Assembly: GCF_004803755.1 (NCBI RefSeq) | Contig: NZ_CP032311.1 | Span: 3,984,501 to 4,048,500 of the forward strand | From: Pseudomonas sp. DG56-2 | Lineage (GTDB): Bacteria > Pseudomonadota > Gammaproteobacteria > Pseudomonadales > Pseudomonadaceae | Direction of reading: 5' to 3' | Length of the DNA: 64,000 bases | Shown here: positions 21,590 through 29,968 of the stretch, piece by piece | Layout of the letters: every line of letters starts with the position of its first letter | Position numbering within the stretch: the first letter of the stretch is position 1 | Program-made: the position numbers and the translations under genes | The notes under the pieces: model-generated | Told to the model about the DNA's origin: nothing | Database searches by the model: none | The model's input: only the letters and a program-made list of their open reading frames with translations

Positions 21590-21966
21590 GACGCTGTCCT
21601 CGCTACCTTGCCGTCAATCACGGCCTCAACCGGCTGAAATCTATCAGCTTTTGACCCCTTGTCACCAGTGCACAGGAATGCACGACCGCGCCAGGTAGTA
21701 GAAATTGTCCGGCACACCCTCAGGCAAACCGTCAGGGGATATCAACGGCAATAATCCGCAAGCGCTGAGGCGAATTGAGTCAACAGGACAGTCCGGACAG
21801 GATCGGCATGCTCGAACATGCGCAATAGCCCTGAAACCTGAGCACCAGAAACGACAAAGGGCAGCCATTAAGGCTGCCCTTTTCGTTCGCTGATTTCCAA
21901 AGTATTCCCAAAACGATCCAATTCTCTGGACTTTCTGGGAAACGCCTCTAGAAACAGACGCTTAGA
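21590..21966. other. 377-base non-coding stretch between DUF6388 gene and tRNA operon
   Basis: No frame here shows coding character; the short frames that cross it run through a terminator. It holds a perfect terminator hairpin (21856-21882) and, just before it on the plus strand, two short GGACA-containing repeats around 21790-21801. A small RNA on the plus strand is possible but no convincing promoter was found. Confidence 0.5.
21856..21883. terminator. Strong intrinsic terminator hairpin downstream of the tRNA operon
   Basis: Perfect 11-base stem AAAGGGCAGCC / GGCTGCCCTTT with loop ATTAA. The plus-strand copy is followed by TTCG after a TTT arm, the minus-strand copy by GTCGTTTC. It lies about 85 bases after tRNA-Leu on the minus strand, so it most simply ends that transcript, but works in either direction. 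Confidence 0.65.
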
Positions 21967-22051
21967 TGGTGCGGACGAAGAGACTCGAACTCTTACAGCT
22001 TGCGCCGCTGGAACCTAAATCCAGTGTGTCTACCAATTTCACCACGTCCGC
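21967..22051 (-). tRNA. tRNA-Leu (anticodon TAG)
   Basis: 85 bases with long variable arm as expected for a class II tRNA. Acceptor GCGGACG pairs with CGTCCGC, followed by A and an encoded CCA. Anticodon stem CTGGA / TCCAG encloses loop TTTAGGT, giving anticodon TAG (reads CUA and other CUN). T-arm GAGTTCGAGTCTC. Third gene of the Arg-His-Leu operon. Confidence 0.95.
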
Positions 22052-22104
22052 ATGAAGCTTTTAAAGCAAAGGCGCCAGATTTTCATCGGGCGCCTTCTGG
22101 AATA

Positions 22105-22180
22105 TGGGGTGGACGATGGGGATCGAACCCACGACAACAGGAGTCACAATCCTGTGCTCTACCAACTGAGCTACGCCCAC
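22105..22180 (-). tRNA. tRNA-His (anticodon GTG)
   Basis: 76 bases. Acceptor GTGGGCG pairs with CGTCCAC, then C73 and encoded CCA; the template base at 22181 supplies the extra G(-1) that marks histidine tRNA. Anticodon stem CAGGA / TCCTG with loop TTGTGAC gives GTG. T-arm GGGTTCGATCCC. Middle gene of the operon. Confidence 0.96.
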
Positions 22181-22221
22181 CATATTGCATTTACCGCTTT
22201 ACTTGTGCCTAAGCTGCCTAT

Positions 22222-22298
22222 TGGCGCACCCGGCAGGACTCGAACCTGCGACCATCCGCTTAGAAGGCGGATGCTCTATCCAGCTGAGCTACGGGCGC
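22222..22298 (-). tRNA. tRNA-Arg (anticodon TCT)
   Basis: 77 bases. Acceptor GCGCCCG pairs with CGGGTGC, then G73 and encoded CCA. Anticodon stem TCCGC / GCGGA with loop CTTCTAA gives anticodon TCT, which reads AGA/AGG. T-arm CAGGTTCGAGTCCTG. First gene of the Arg-His-Leu operon, the same gene order as in the E. coli argX-hisR-leuT operon. Confidence 0.96.
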
Positions 22299-22425
22299 AT
22301 ATTTAATCTGCTTTCTGTTACGATTACAAATTAACTTTTAGCCGTACCGAACAAGCTACCAAATCCGCTCATTCTGCCTGACCTTGCTAACCAGTGCTAG
22401 GCTCTGCCCGACAAGTGCGACGAAT

Positions 22426-22452
22426 GTTATAGACGAGTGGTTAGGTCGTCAA
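22426..22452 (-). promoter_or_regulatory. Probable promoter of the tRNA operon
   Basis: On the minus strand TTGACG and TATAAC are separated by 15 bases, about 130 bases upstream of tRNA-Arg, followed by a GC-rich discriminator (ATTCGTCGC) as is usual for stable-RNA promoters. The spacer is one to two bases shorter than ideal. Confidence 0.55.
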
Positions 22453-22583
22453 CTCTTTTTTAAAAAAAATTCATTTTATTTAAGGGCTTAGGGGAATACC
22501 CGGACCAAGCGCCTTTGCCCTCAGCCCCCTTCATGCGAGAATGCGCGCTCTTTTTATTCCCTCTCGATGGTTAATCACGCGTC

Positions 22584-23438
22584 ATGACTGCACACCTTAT
22601 TGACGGCAAGGCGATCGCCGCCAGCCTGCGCCAGCAGATCGCCCAACGTGTTGTGGAGCGTCGCCAGCAAGGCCTGCGTACTCCAGGCCTGGCGGTGATC
22701 CTGGTCGGCACCGACCCCGCTTCACAAGTCTATGTATCGCATAAGCGTAAAGACTGCGAAGAGGTCGGTTTTATCTCCGAGGCATTCGACCTGCCGAGCG
22801 AGACCACCCAGCAGGCCCTGACCGACCTGATCGATCGCCTCAATGATGATGAGAGCATCGACGGTATCCTCCTGCAATTGCCACTGCCCGCACACCTGGA
22901 TGCATCGCTGCTGCTCGAGCGCATTCGCCCGGACAAGGATGTCGATGGTTTCCATCCTTATAACGTTGGCCGCCTGGCCCAGCGCATCCCGCTGCTGCGC
23001 CCGTGCACGCCCAAAGGCATCATGGCCCTGCTGGAAAGCACCGGGCAGGACCTGTATGGCATGAACGCCGTGATTGTCGGCGCCTCGAACATTGTCGGTC
23101 GGCCAATGGCGATGGAGCTGCTGCTGGCTGGCTGCACCGTTACCGTCACCCACCGTTTCACCAAGGACCTGGCAGGCCATGTCGGCCGCGCCGACCTGGT
23201 AGTGGTTGCCGCTGGCAAGCCGGGCCTGGTCAAAGGTGAGTGGATCAAGGAAGGCGCCATTGTCATCGACGTCGGTATCAACCGTCAGGAAGATGGCAAG
23301 CTGGTCGGCGACGTAGTCTATGAGACCGCTCTGCCCCGCGCCGGCTGGATCACCCCGGTTCCAGGGGGTGTCGGGCCGATGACTCGGGCCTGCCTGCTGG
23401 AGAACACCTTGTATGCAGCACAAGAGCTGCACAAGTAA
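22584..23438 (+). CDS. folD: Methylenetetrahydrofolate dehydrogenase / methenyltetrahydrofolate cyclohydrolase
   Basis: 284 residues, bifunctional FolD. Catalytic Lys54 lies in [25 protein letters not shown] and [11 protein letters not shown] are folate-site blocks; [15 protein letters not shown] is the NADP-binding loop; [11 protein letters not shown] closes the domain. It interconverts 5,10-methylene-, methenyl- and 10-formyl-THF with NADP in the cytoplasm. ATG at 22584. It is transcribed away from the tRNA operon and ends at its own terminator. Confidence 0.97.
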   Translation: MTAHLIDGKAIAASLRQQIAQRVVERRQQGLRTPGLAVILVGTDPASQVYVSHKRKDCEEVGFISEAFDLPSETTQQALTDLIDRLNDDESIDGILLQLPLPAHLDASLLLERIRPDKDVDGFHPYNVGRLAQRIPLLRPCTPKGIMALLESTGQDLYGMNAVIVGASNIVGRPMAMELLLAGCTVTVTHRFTKDLAGHVGRADLVVVAAGKPGLVKGEWIKEGAIVIDVGINRQEDGKLVGDVVYETALPRAGWITPVPGGVGPMTRACLLENTLYAAQELHK

Positions 23439-23456
23439 GGTCTGATCTGGCAATGC

Positions 23457-23487
23457 AAAACGGCACCTGCGAAGGTGCCGTTTTTTT
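23457..23487 (+). terminator. Intrinsic terminator of folD
   Basis: Stem AAAACGGCACCT / AGGTGCCGTTTT, loop GCGA, then a run of T residues; 18 bases after the folD stop. Confidence 0.9.
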
Positions 23488-23714
23488 GTGCCTGAATAAT
23501 CGAGCTGCGGGTGATGCGTCAGTTTCCCTGGCTCTGATAAATCGCTCTGCAACGCTACTGCCACTGACAGCCGATTCCGCTGCCAAACAACATATTTCAG
23601 CATAACCGGCTGGACGCCCAGCGTGTTTCAGCCGAGATAGCTCCCTTGACACATCGACAATAGGCATACCAGCCCCAGCTGCGTGCCTCGGTGCAAATAA
23701 CAAAGGAGCTCATC

Positions 23715-24761
23715 ATGACCCGCTATATCGATATCACTGACCTCAGCCACTTGGTCGCCCGTAAGGGACTGGGTACCTGCATCAGCGAAATGGCCGAGTA
23801 CATCCGTGAGGACTACCTGCGCTGGCACGATTTCGAGAAATGCCCTCGCCTGGCCAACCATTCGCCCGATGGCGTGATCGAACTGATGCCGGTATCCGAC
23901 AACAGCCTGTACGCCTTCAAGTACGTCAATGGCCACCCCAAAAACACCCAGCGCGGCATGCTCACGGTCATGGCTTTTGGCGCCCTCGGCGATGTCGATA
24001 CCGGCGCCCCGGTGCTGCTCAGCGAAATGACCCTGACCACAGCCATTCGCACCGCCGCTACCTCCGCCTTGGTCGCGCGCTACCTGGCCCGCCCGCAAAG
24101 CCGACGCATGGCACTTATTGGCAACGGCTCTCAAAGTGAATTCCAGGCACTTGCATTCCATACCTTGCTGGGCATCGAAGAAATTTGCCTGTATGACCTG
24201 GACCCCAAGGCCAGCGCCAAATTGGTCGCCAATCTCAGTGCCTTTGCGCAGCTACGGGTGTCCATCGCAGGGTCTGTGGCCGAAGCCGTGCGCGGTGCCG
24301 ATATCGTCACCACGGTCACTGCTGACAAAGCCTATGCAACCATTCTGACGCCAGAGATGATCGAACCCGGGATGCACCTCAATGCCGTAGGTGGGGACTG
24401 CCCGGGCAAGACCGAACTGCACCGCGATATCGTCGAACGCGCACGCGTGATCGTTGAGTACGAACCACAAAGCCGCATCGAGGGCGAGATTCAGCAGATG
24501 CCTGCCGATTCGCCGACCACCGAATTCTGGCAAGTGGTCAATGGCCAGGCGGCGGGCCGCGAGTATGCCGAACAGGTAACGCTGTTCGACTCGGTAGGCT
24601 TTGCCCTGGAGGACTACTCGGCCCTGCGCTATGTACTGGATACCGCCAAAGCGCTGAACATCGGTCGGGATATCGCCCTGGTACCAGAGCTGGACGACCC
24701 AAAGAACCTGTTCGCCCTGCTGCACCAACCCCTGGCAAATGCCACAAAGAAAATTGCCTGA
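23715..24761 (+). CDS. Ornithine cyclodeaminase family protein
   Basis: 348 residues of the ornithine cyclodeaminase / mu-crystallin family, which converts L-ornithine to L-proline and ammonia with bound NAD. Visible landmarks: GVIELMPVSDNSLYAFKYVN (substrate side), RGMLTVMAFGAL, the nucleotide-binding LIGNGSQSEFQALAF and LNAVGGDCPGKTEL with the Asp used in catalysis. Its length and DYLRW/FEKCPRLANHS block fit true ornithine cyclodeaminases better than the sbnB or lysine variants. ATG 23715 has AAGGAG seven bases upstream. An Lrp-type regulator follows on the same strand. Confidence 0.88.
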   Translation: MTRYIDITDLSHLVARKGLGTCISEMAEYIREDYLRWHDFEKCPRLANHSPDGVIELMPVSDNSLYAFKYVNGHPKNTQRGMLTVMAFGALGDVDTGAPVLLSEMTLTTAIRTAATSALVARYLARPQSRRMALIGNGSQSEFQALAFHTLLGIEEICLYDLDPKASAKLVANLSAFAQLRVSIAGSVAEAVRGADIVTTVTADKAYATILTPEMIEPGMHLNAVGGDCPGKTELHRDIVERARVIVEYEPQSRIEGEIQQMPADSPTTEFWQVVNGQAAGREYAEQVTLFDSVGFALEDYSALRYVLDTAKALNIGRDIALVPELDDPKNLFALLHQPLANATKKIA

Positions 24762-24768
24762 ATCCGTT

Positions 24769-24860
24769 CAGGTTCGGCTGCTCGATACGATACAGACGCC
24801 GACCATGGAAGGTCGTACCATATTCATGCTCACCCATTGTTTGAAATGAAGCCGAACCTG
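24769..24860 (+). promoter_or_regulatory. Perfect 11-base inverted repeat bracketing the ocd-lrp gap
   Basis: CAGGTTCGGCT at 24769-24779 and its exact complement AGCCGAACCTG at 24850-24860 flank 70 bases. The right arm ends one base before the ATG of the Lrp-type gene and covers the position of its ribosome site. It could be a pair of regulator half-sites or an RNA stem hiding the start. Confidence 0.5.
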
Positions 24861-24861
24861 T

Positions 24862-25356
24862 ATGGATACCAAGGTTAACCCCCCCCACGCCGAGCCACCC
24901 CTGGATCGGATCGACGAAGCCATTATCGAGGTATTGCGCCACAACGGGCGTATCACCTACGAGAAACTATCCTCGCTGGTCCACCTTACCCCTCGCCCCT
25001 GCCTCGAACGCGTACGCAAGCTGGAACGGCGCGGCGTCATTCGCGGCTACAGCGCAATCATCGATGAGCAACGGATATCGCCCGGCTTGTCCCTGCTGGT
25101 GCTAGTGGCCCTATCGAACCAAAGCGGGCGCTCGGCTCAGAAGGCATTTGAAGCCTGTATGCGCGCCTGCCCTCAGGTGCTCGACTGCCAGTTGATCAGT
25201 GGCCACTTTGACTACAGCCTGCGCATGCGTTGCCGCGACATGGAGCATTACCGGGTACTCACCGAAACCTGGATGAACAACGACGAGTTGCACATCGACA
25301 AGCTGGTGGCCCACCCGGAATTGGCGGTGGTCAAGAACTCCGGGGCACAACCCTGA
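24862..25356 (+). CDS. Lrp/AsnC family transcriptional regulator
   Basis: 164 residues. N-terminal winged helix-turn-helix (LDRIDEAIIEVLRHNGRITYEKLSSLVHLTPRPCLERVRKLERRGVI, about 14-60) and a C-terminal RAM ligand/oligomer domain (about 75-155). Such proteins usually respond to an amino acid and control a neighbouring metabolic gene, so ornithine cyclodeaminase is the obvious target; this is inference from position. ATG 24862 lacks a clean Shine-Dalgarno; the preceding bases belong to the inverted repeat described above. Convergent with the AI-2E-type permease gene. Confidence 0.92.
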   Translation: MDTKVNPPHAEPPLDRIDEAIIEVLRHNGRITYEKLSSLVHLTPRPCLERVRKLERRGVIRGYSAIIDEQRISPGLSLLVLVALSNQSGRSAQKAFEACMRACPQVLDCQLISGHFDYSLRMRCRDMEHYRVLTETWMNNDELHIDKLVAHPELAVVKNSGAQP

Positions 25357-25370
25357 TCCAGCGCCAGGCC

Positions 25371-26423
25371 TCATGTGCGTGGCGGTGCCACCGGTGCGCT
25401 GCGTGACCAGTCAAGCAACAGGCTGTAAGCGACCGCAAGCAGCGTCGGACCAATGAACAGGCCGATAAAGCCGAACGCCAGCAAACCGCCAAACACGCCC
25501 AGCAACACGATCACCAGCGGCAAGTTGCCACCGCGACTGATCAAGTACGGCTTGAGTACGTTGTCGACGCCACTGATGATGAACGTGCCCCAAATTCCGA
25601 GGAACACTGCCATGCCGTACTCACCCTGCCAGGCCAGCCAGGCCGTAGCCGGTATCCACGCCAGTGGCGGCCCCATGGGGATCAGGCTGAGCATGAAGGT
25701 AACGATGCCCAGCACCAGCGCTCCCGGCACACCAGCGATCAAAAAGCCTATGACCGCCAGGACCGCCTGAGCTGCCGCCGTACCAATCACTCCATTGACC
25801 ACTCGCTGGACAGTGCCGGCAACCAAGTCAAGGTAGTACTCGGCACGTTCGCCAATGAGCCGATCAAGCAAACGCAGCACGAACGCCGACAATCGCGGGC
25901 CATCACGATAGAAAAAGAACACGAACACCAAGCTCAAGGTCAACTCAAGCATGCCGCTGCCGATCTGTGCGCTGCGGGCCAGTAACCAGTTTCCGACCTG
26001 CCCCAGATAGGGCTTGATCGAAGCCAGCAAAGCGGCGCCCTGTTGATCGAGGGTATCCCACATACGAACCAGGCGTTCCCCCACCAGCGGCACACCGCCC
26101 AGCCAGTCAGGTGCATCGGGAAAGCCTTCAACCTGCACATCGCGCACAAAGTTGGTTGCATCACGTATGTGATCGGCCAGGTTGAACCCCAACCAGACCA
26201 GAGGCAAAGCCACCAGCAGTATCCACAAGGTGGTCAGCAGGCCGGCCGCCAAGGTTTCACGACCGCCCAACAACCGAGTCAGCAAACGCATCAACGGCCA
26301 GCTGGCAAACGCCAGTATGGCACCCCACAGCAACGCCGACATGAACGGCGCCATCACCCACAGGCCAGCGCCAAGCAGACCCAGCAGGATAATCTGCACC
26401 AGCAGGCGGTCATTATTGAGCAT
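25371..26423 (-). CDS. AI-2E family (PerM-type) inner-membrane transporter
   Basis: 350 residues with about eight membrane segments: two close hydrophobic stretches at 10-40, one at 60-85, then four or five after residue 150 (FVFFFYRDG, VIGFLIAGVPGALVLGIVTFMLSLIP, FLGIWGTFIISGVDNVLKPYLI, LGVFGGLLAFGFIGLFIGP). The last blocks are diagnostic for the AI-2E/PerM family. Substrate is unknown; members include the E. coli AI-2 exporter TqsA and a Na+/H+ antiporter. ATG 26423 is 11 bases after the DUF4892 gene, so probably co-transcribed. Confidence 0.88.
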   Translation of the reverse strand: MLNNDRLLVQIILLGLLGAGLWVMAPFMSALLWGAILAFASWPLMRLLTRLLGGRETLAAGLLTTLWILLVALPLVWLGFNLADHIRDATNFVRDVQVEGFPDAPDWLGGVPLVGERLVRMWDTLDQQGAALLASIKPYLGQVGNWLLARSAQIGSGMLELTLSLVFVFFFYRDGPRLSAFVLRLLDRLIGERAEYYLDLVAGTVQRVVNGVIGTAAAQAVLAVIGFLIAGVPGALVLGIVTFMLSLIPMGPPLAWIPATAWLAWQGEYGMAVFLGIWGTFIISGVDNVLKPYLISRGGNLPLVIVLLGVFGGLLAFGFIGLFIGPTLLAVAYSLLLDWSRSAPVAPPRT

Positions 26424-26434
26424 GCTGTTCTCGC

Positions 26435-27250
26435 TTAACGAATCAGTTCGACATGGAAGCCGTCGGTCTTGGCGTCACCCACTTCCAACCTGGCCAGACG
26501 TACGCCAGCCTTGCCCAATTGCTCGCGCCAGGCTTCAGCCTCGGTGCCGCTCAGGCTAACGCGCAAGGTGCTGTCAAGGTTCAAACTGCGTCCAAGCAAG
26601 TTCACCCACGCCGGTAACGGCTCACCAACAAGATCAGGGTAGTCGAGCTTGCCGGTGTCTCGCAGTTCGCGCAGAACGGTAGCCGGTGTTGGCAACAGCT
26701 CGCCGAGCGGCGCCTGAGCAACGAACTCCTCCACGTGCAGGTACGCGCGTTTGTTGCCACGAGTAACGCTATACAACGCGATCAGCGTATTGTTTTGTTC
26801 GGCGGAGCGGCGCAGCAAAATGAACGCCTGCTGCTCATCCGAGCCTGACAGCAGCCTGCTCTTGAATACTTCGTTGGCCCAAAGGCTGTTTTCACCACAG
26901 TCACGAGCCTGGCACCAGAACAACGGGTAGCCGCCATCTTTCTGCAGGGCCTCGCGTGCCGCAGTGAAAGCTTCGGTGGCGCTGCGCTCTCGGGGCAGCT
27001 CGTAGGTGACAGAGCTGACCTGGCCGCGGCTTTCGATCTTGCTTTCCACGCGTAGCTGATTGCTGATCTTACGCAGGCTGCCCATTGGATAGACGCGCTC
27101 TTGCTCGGTAGCAGGACGCTGGTCAATCACTTTGGCGTCGACGGGTACCGGCATCCCCTCAGCCAAAAGAGGCGCACTGGAGAGTATGCCCGCGCCGACA
27201 ATCATTGCGCGGATGCAGAACTTGAAACTCATAGGCACGCCACGCTGCAT
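26435..27250 (-). CDS. Secreted protein, probably DUF4892 family
   Basis: 271 residues with a signal peptide (MSFKFCIRAMIVGAGILSS, cleavage after APLLAEG). The mature part has YPMGSLRKISNQLRVESKI, GGYPLFWCQARDCGENSLWAN with paired cysteines, and a C-terminal segment resembling an OmpA-like or metallochaperone half (LNLDSTLRVSLSGTEAEAW). I recognise it as a DUF4892-type periplasmic protein of unknown function. The start is uncertain: ATG 27250 has AGGAG four bases upstream; ATG 27232 gives a cleaner signal peptide and overlaps the stop of a possible 22-codon ORF (ATGA). Confidence 0.75.
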   Translation of the reverse strand: MQRGVPMSFKFCIRAMIVGAGILSSAPLLAEGMPVPVDAKVIDQRPATEQERVYPMGSLRKISNQLRVESKIESRGQVSSVTYELPRERSATEAFTAAREALQKDGGYPLFWCQARDCGENSLWANEVFKSRLLSGSDEQQAFILLRRSAEQNNTLIALYSVTRGNKRAYLHVEEFVAQAPLGELLPTPATVLRELRDTGKLDYPDLVGEPLPAWVNLLGRSLNLDSTLRVSLSGTEAEAWREQLGKAGVRLARLEVGDAKTDGFHVELIR

Positions 27251-27297
27251 AGGACTCCTGGGTAGTCACTGGATGTGACATTGTCTCGCTCGTTCAT
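27229..27297 (-). CDS. Possible 22-codon upstream ORF coupled to the DUF4892 gene
   Basis: ATG 27297 is preceded by AGGGAGA with five bases of spacing, the best ribosome site in this gap. It encodes MNERDNVTSSDYPGVLCSV and three more residues, then TGA overlapping an internal in-frame ATG (27232) of the next gene as ATGA. It may be a leader whose translation sets that of the downstream gene; there is no homology evidence. Confidence 0.3.
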   Translation of the reverse strand: MNERDNVTSSDYPGVLCSVACL

Positions 27298-27347
27298 GGT
27301 TGTCTCCCTGTTCAACCCGTCAAGCGTCGACAGTTGCCAGCCGCAAG

Positions 27348-28202
27348 TCAAGAAATGCCAAAGAAGCGATTGAAACAGTCTGCAACAAGGGTTGCACCAT
27401 TTTCGTCATTCAGGTGCAAGTGATGGCCACCTGGCAAGAGCTCACGAGCAAAGGGTAGCTGCTCGAGCAAGTCTTCATGCCGCGCCAGCATACCGTCAGC
27501 AGCCACCACCAGCGTAGTCGGACAGACAATACGCCGCACGAAGCTCAACGCCTGGGCTTCACTCAAGCGGGTCGGCGATGGCAAGGTCAGGCGACTGTCG
27601 CTGCGCCAGGTATAACCACCCGGCACCGGCATCAATCCGCGCTGGGCGAGCAACTGCGCCGCTTCGCGACTAACCGCCACCAGGCCTTTCATTCGCGCCT
27701 GGATTGCTTGATCGAGCGTCGGGTGCACCGCTTTACGCTTTGTGTCCAGACGCAACTGCGCCTGTAATGCCATGCCCATACGCTCCGCGGCATCCTGCGG
27801 ACCGCTGGTGGGTGGAATCACGCCGTCAATCAATGCCAATCGGGTAATTCGCTCCGGCAGCGAACCGGCCAGAACAACCGAAACAATCGCCCCCAGCGAG
27901 TGGCCAAGCAGGGCAAAACGCTCCCACCCCATCTGCTCGGCAACCCGCAGGACGTCATGGGCGTAATCCCACAAGGCATAACTGGCGCCGGGCGGCCGGT
28001 GGTCGGAATGGCCGTGACCGGCCAGGTCCAGGGCCAGAATCCGAAGCCCTGACAACTTCGGCGCCAAGCGGGCGAAACTGTTGGCGTTGTCCAACCAGCC
28101 ATGCAAGGCGATCACTGGAACACCGTCAGCCGGACCAGACAGGTGTGCAGCCAGTTCGATGTGGCCCAGGTTCAGACGGATATCTTCGATGTGCGAACTC
28201 AT
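27348..28202 (-). CDS. Alpha/beta hydrolase
   Basis: 284 residues of the alpha/beta hydrolase fold: oxyanion block ALHGWLDNANSFARLAP, LALDLAGHGHSDHRPPGA, nucleophile elbow LLGHSLGAIVSVVLAG (Ser), acid near VVAADGMLARHEDLL and His in LPGGHHLHLNDE. Substrate unknown. ATG 28202 overlaps the TGA of the upstream hydrolase gene (ATGA), so the two are translationally coupled and presumably act together or on related esters. A longer reading from 28220 would overlap further without need. Confidence 0.9.
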   Translation of the reverse strand: MSSHIEDIRLNLGHIELAAHLSGPADGVPVIALHGWLDNANSFARLAPKLSGLRILALDLAGHGHSDHRPPGASYALWDYAHDVLRVAEQMGWERFALLGHSLGAIVSVVLAGSLPERITRLALIDGVIPPTSGPQDAAERMGMALQAQLRLDTKRKAVHPTLDQAIQARMKGLVAVSREAAQLLAQRGLMPVPGGYTWRSDSRLTLPSPTRLSEAQALSFVRRIVCPTTLVVAADGMLARHEDLLEQLPFARELLPGGHHLHLNDENGATLVADCFNRFFGIS

Positions 28203-28993
28203 ACCACCCCTTGTTGCCAACGATCGAACAGCCCTTTGATCAGGCTTGCGGTGTCCGTGGGCCGTTCCAGCGGGAACATATGGCCACCGGGCAAACTGTG
28301 GTACTCACCTCGAGGCAGGCCGCGCACAGCGAAAGCATGATGGCGCTTGACGATCTGGCTACTGCTGCCGCGCACCATCGCCAGTGGCAACTTCAAGTGC
28401 TTGGCCGGTGCTGGTCGGGTATGGGGAATATTGCGGTAGATACTGATCTCGGTGGCCGGATCGAAGCGCAGCCGCAAACCTTCCTCGGACGCCAGCAAGC
28501 CGTGTTCCAGATACGCATCCAGACATTCCGGATCGAAATGGCGAAACAAGGACTTGGTAGAGAAGTACGCCCGGGCACTTTCTTTGTCGGTAAACGCCTC
28601 ACGGCGACCCAGGGTGCGCCCGGCGGGTGTGATGCGATCAATGAAGCCCATGCGCTTGGCCGCCTGCAACACCCATTGATCGACCCTGGTCAAGACTGGC
28701 GAGTCGAGCATGACCACACCTCGGTAGTAGTGTGGGCAGCGCAGTGCCGCATGCAAGTGCAGCACACCGCCCAGGGAGTGCCCTACGCCCCAGACCGGTT
28801 GTGGCTGTTGCTCCAGGTGATGGAGCAATTCATCGACCAGATTCTGCCAGTTCGCGTCGACCGGAAAGCGCGGATCGTGAGCGTGTTGTGGTAGATGGAA
28901 CACCTGGTAGTCAGGCGCAAGCGCATCGAAGAGCTTGCCGTAGGTCGCCGAAGGAAAACCGTTGGCATGGGCGAAAAATATCTGCTGCGACAT
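28199..28993 (-). CDS. Alpha/beta hydrolase
   Basis: 264 residues: FFAHANGFPSATYGKLFDAL, nucleophile elbow VGHSLGGVLHLHAAL, VVMLDSP, MVRGSSSQIV and the final His in LPGGHMFPLERP. A second, only distantly similar hydrolase of the pair. I chose ATG 28993 (MSQQIFFAHANG), because the in-frame sequence upstream of it does not look coding. The two overlapping hydrolase genes are found together in Pseudomonas, but the substrate is unknown. Confidence 0.9.
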   Translation of the reverse strand: MSQQIFFAHANGFPSATYGKLFDALAPDYQVFHLPQHAHDPRFPVDANWQNLVDELLHHLEQQPQPVWGVGHSLGGVLHLHAALRCPHYYRGVVMLDSPVLTRVDQWVLQAAKRMGFIDRITPAGRTLGRREAFTDKESARAYFSTKSLFRHFDPECLDAYLEHGLLASEEGLRLRFDPATEISIYRNIPHTRPAPAKHLKLPLAMVRGSSSQIVKRHHAFAVRGLPRGEYHSLPGGHMFPLERPTDTASLIKGLFDRWQQGVV

Positions 28994-29156
28994 AACCGCC
29001 TGTCCGTTGTGTAGTGATGCTCCATTGTCGGTAAGCAGTTGGCAACGGGCAATGTTCGGAAAAGCCATCGCCAAGGGCAATCAGGTCAATAACCACCGAA
29101 ATTGGCCTGATACGCCCCGCAACCCTCAGCAACCCGCTGAACAGCGGGCCCAGGGC

Positions 29157-29609
29157 TCACGCATGAGTAAGGCTGCGCAAGGTCATCAATCCGGCCAGCG
29201 GCCACTCGCCTTCAAGCGCTGCCAGACTCGCTGTAGACATCGGCGGCCCTTGCCGATGTCCCTGTTCGAGCATCCCTACCAGGCAACTCACCAGCGGTTG
29301 GTGGCTCACCAGCAGAACCTGCTGCAGGTCCAGCTTTTCCAGCTCGCTGATCACCTCCTGCGGGTCGCTGTCCGGTGTCAGCCAAGGCACCGTCTGCACC
29401 GGTTTGATAAAACCAAGCGCTTCGTGAACCAGTGCGGCCGTCTGCTGGGCGCGAACATACGGGCTGGCGAGGATCACCTGCAGTTCCTGACCCAGCAATG
29501 TGGCAGCGCTGCGCAGTACCTGCTCTCGGCCGTGGGCCGTCAAACGACGCTGTGCATCGCTGTTGGCCCGCGGCTCAGCCTCGCCATGGCGCAACACCCA
29601 AAGCTTCAC
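29157..29609 (-). CDS. sixA: Phosphohistidine phosphatase SixA
   Basis: 150 residues of the histidine phosphatase (phosphoglycerate-mutase-like) family, with RHGEAEPR (catalytic His8 and Arg7), LASPYVRAQQTA and the second His in LLVSHQPLVS. SixA removes phosphate from histidine on phosphotransfer proteins. The start is GTG at 29609, overlapping the TGA of the DUF4389 gene (GTGA). It ends the gpsA-DUF4389-sixA operon, a common Pseudomonas arrangement. Confidence 0.92.
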   Translation of the reverse strand: MKLWVLRHGEAEPRANSDAQRRLTAHGREQVLRSAATLLGQELQVILASPYVRAQQTAALVHEALGFIKPVQTVPWLTPDSDPQEVISELEKLDLQQVLLVSHQPLVSCLVGMLEQGHRQGPPMSTASLAALEGEWPLAGLMTLRSLTHA

Positions 29610-29953
29610 AGCTTGGGCTCTTCGTCGCGCACCGGATGCGCTGCTGGCGGTACGCTGTGCGCCGCCTCACCTTCGGCGGCACGCGGCGTTGGCCAATCGG
29701 CGAATGGCCACGGCTTCTGGTCACTGTGAAAGCTGCCGAAACGACCGATCTGGGCCAAAAACTGGCTGAGGCTGTCGCCGAAGTTCATCAGGCTGGCACT
29801 GGGCGCACCGTAGATCAGGCGGTAGATCAACTGCACCAGTACCAAGCCGCCAAGCAGCAGCTCGGCCAACTGCCAGACCACCAGGAACACCAGCATCCAC
29901 AATACCCGCAGGATAATCGACTCGCGCTGGGCCTGGTTCGGGGATTCGTTCAT
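29606..29953 (-). CDS. DUF4389 membrane protein
   Basis: 115 residues. Membrane segment at about 15-42 (IILRVLWMLVFLVVWQLAELLLGG) and a partial second stretch to 52, then FGDSLSQFLAQIGRFGSFHSDQKPWPF, the family signature, and a disordered Pro/Glu tail. Function unknown. ATG 29953, 15 bases after gpsA; the stop overlaps the GTG of sixA. Confidence 0.85.
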   Translation of the reverse strand: MNESPNQAQRESIILRVLWMLVFLVVWQLAELLLGGLVLVQLIYRLIYGAPSASLMNFGDSLSQFLAQIGRFGSFHSDQKPWPFADWPTPRAAEGEAAHSVPPAAHPVRDEEPKL

Positions 29954-29968
29954 GTCTTGCTCCTGTAC

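Noticed and set aside
21705-21893. 62-codon plus-strand frame in the tig-tRNA gap
   Set aside because: It runs straight through a perfect terminator hairpin and has no ribosome site.
22052-22306. 84-codon frame over the tRNA genes
   Set aside because: It lies on the opposite strand across three certain tRNAs; such frames are a known annotation artefact.
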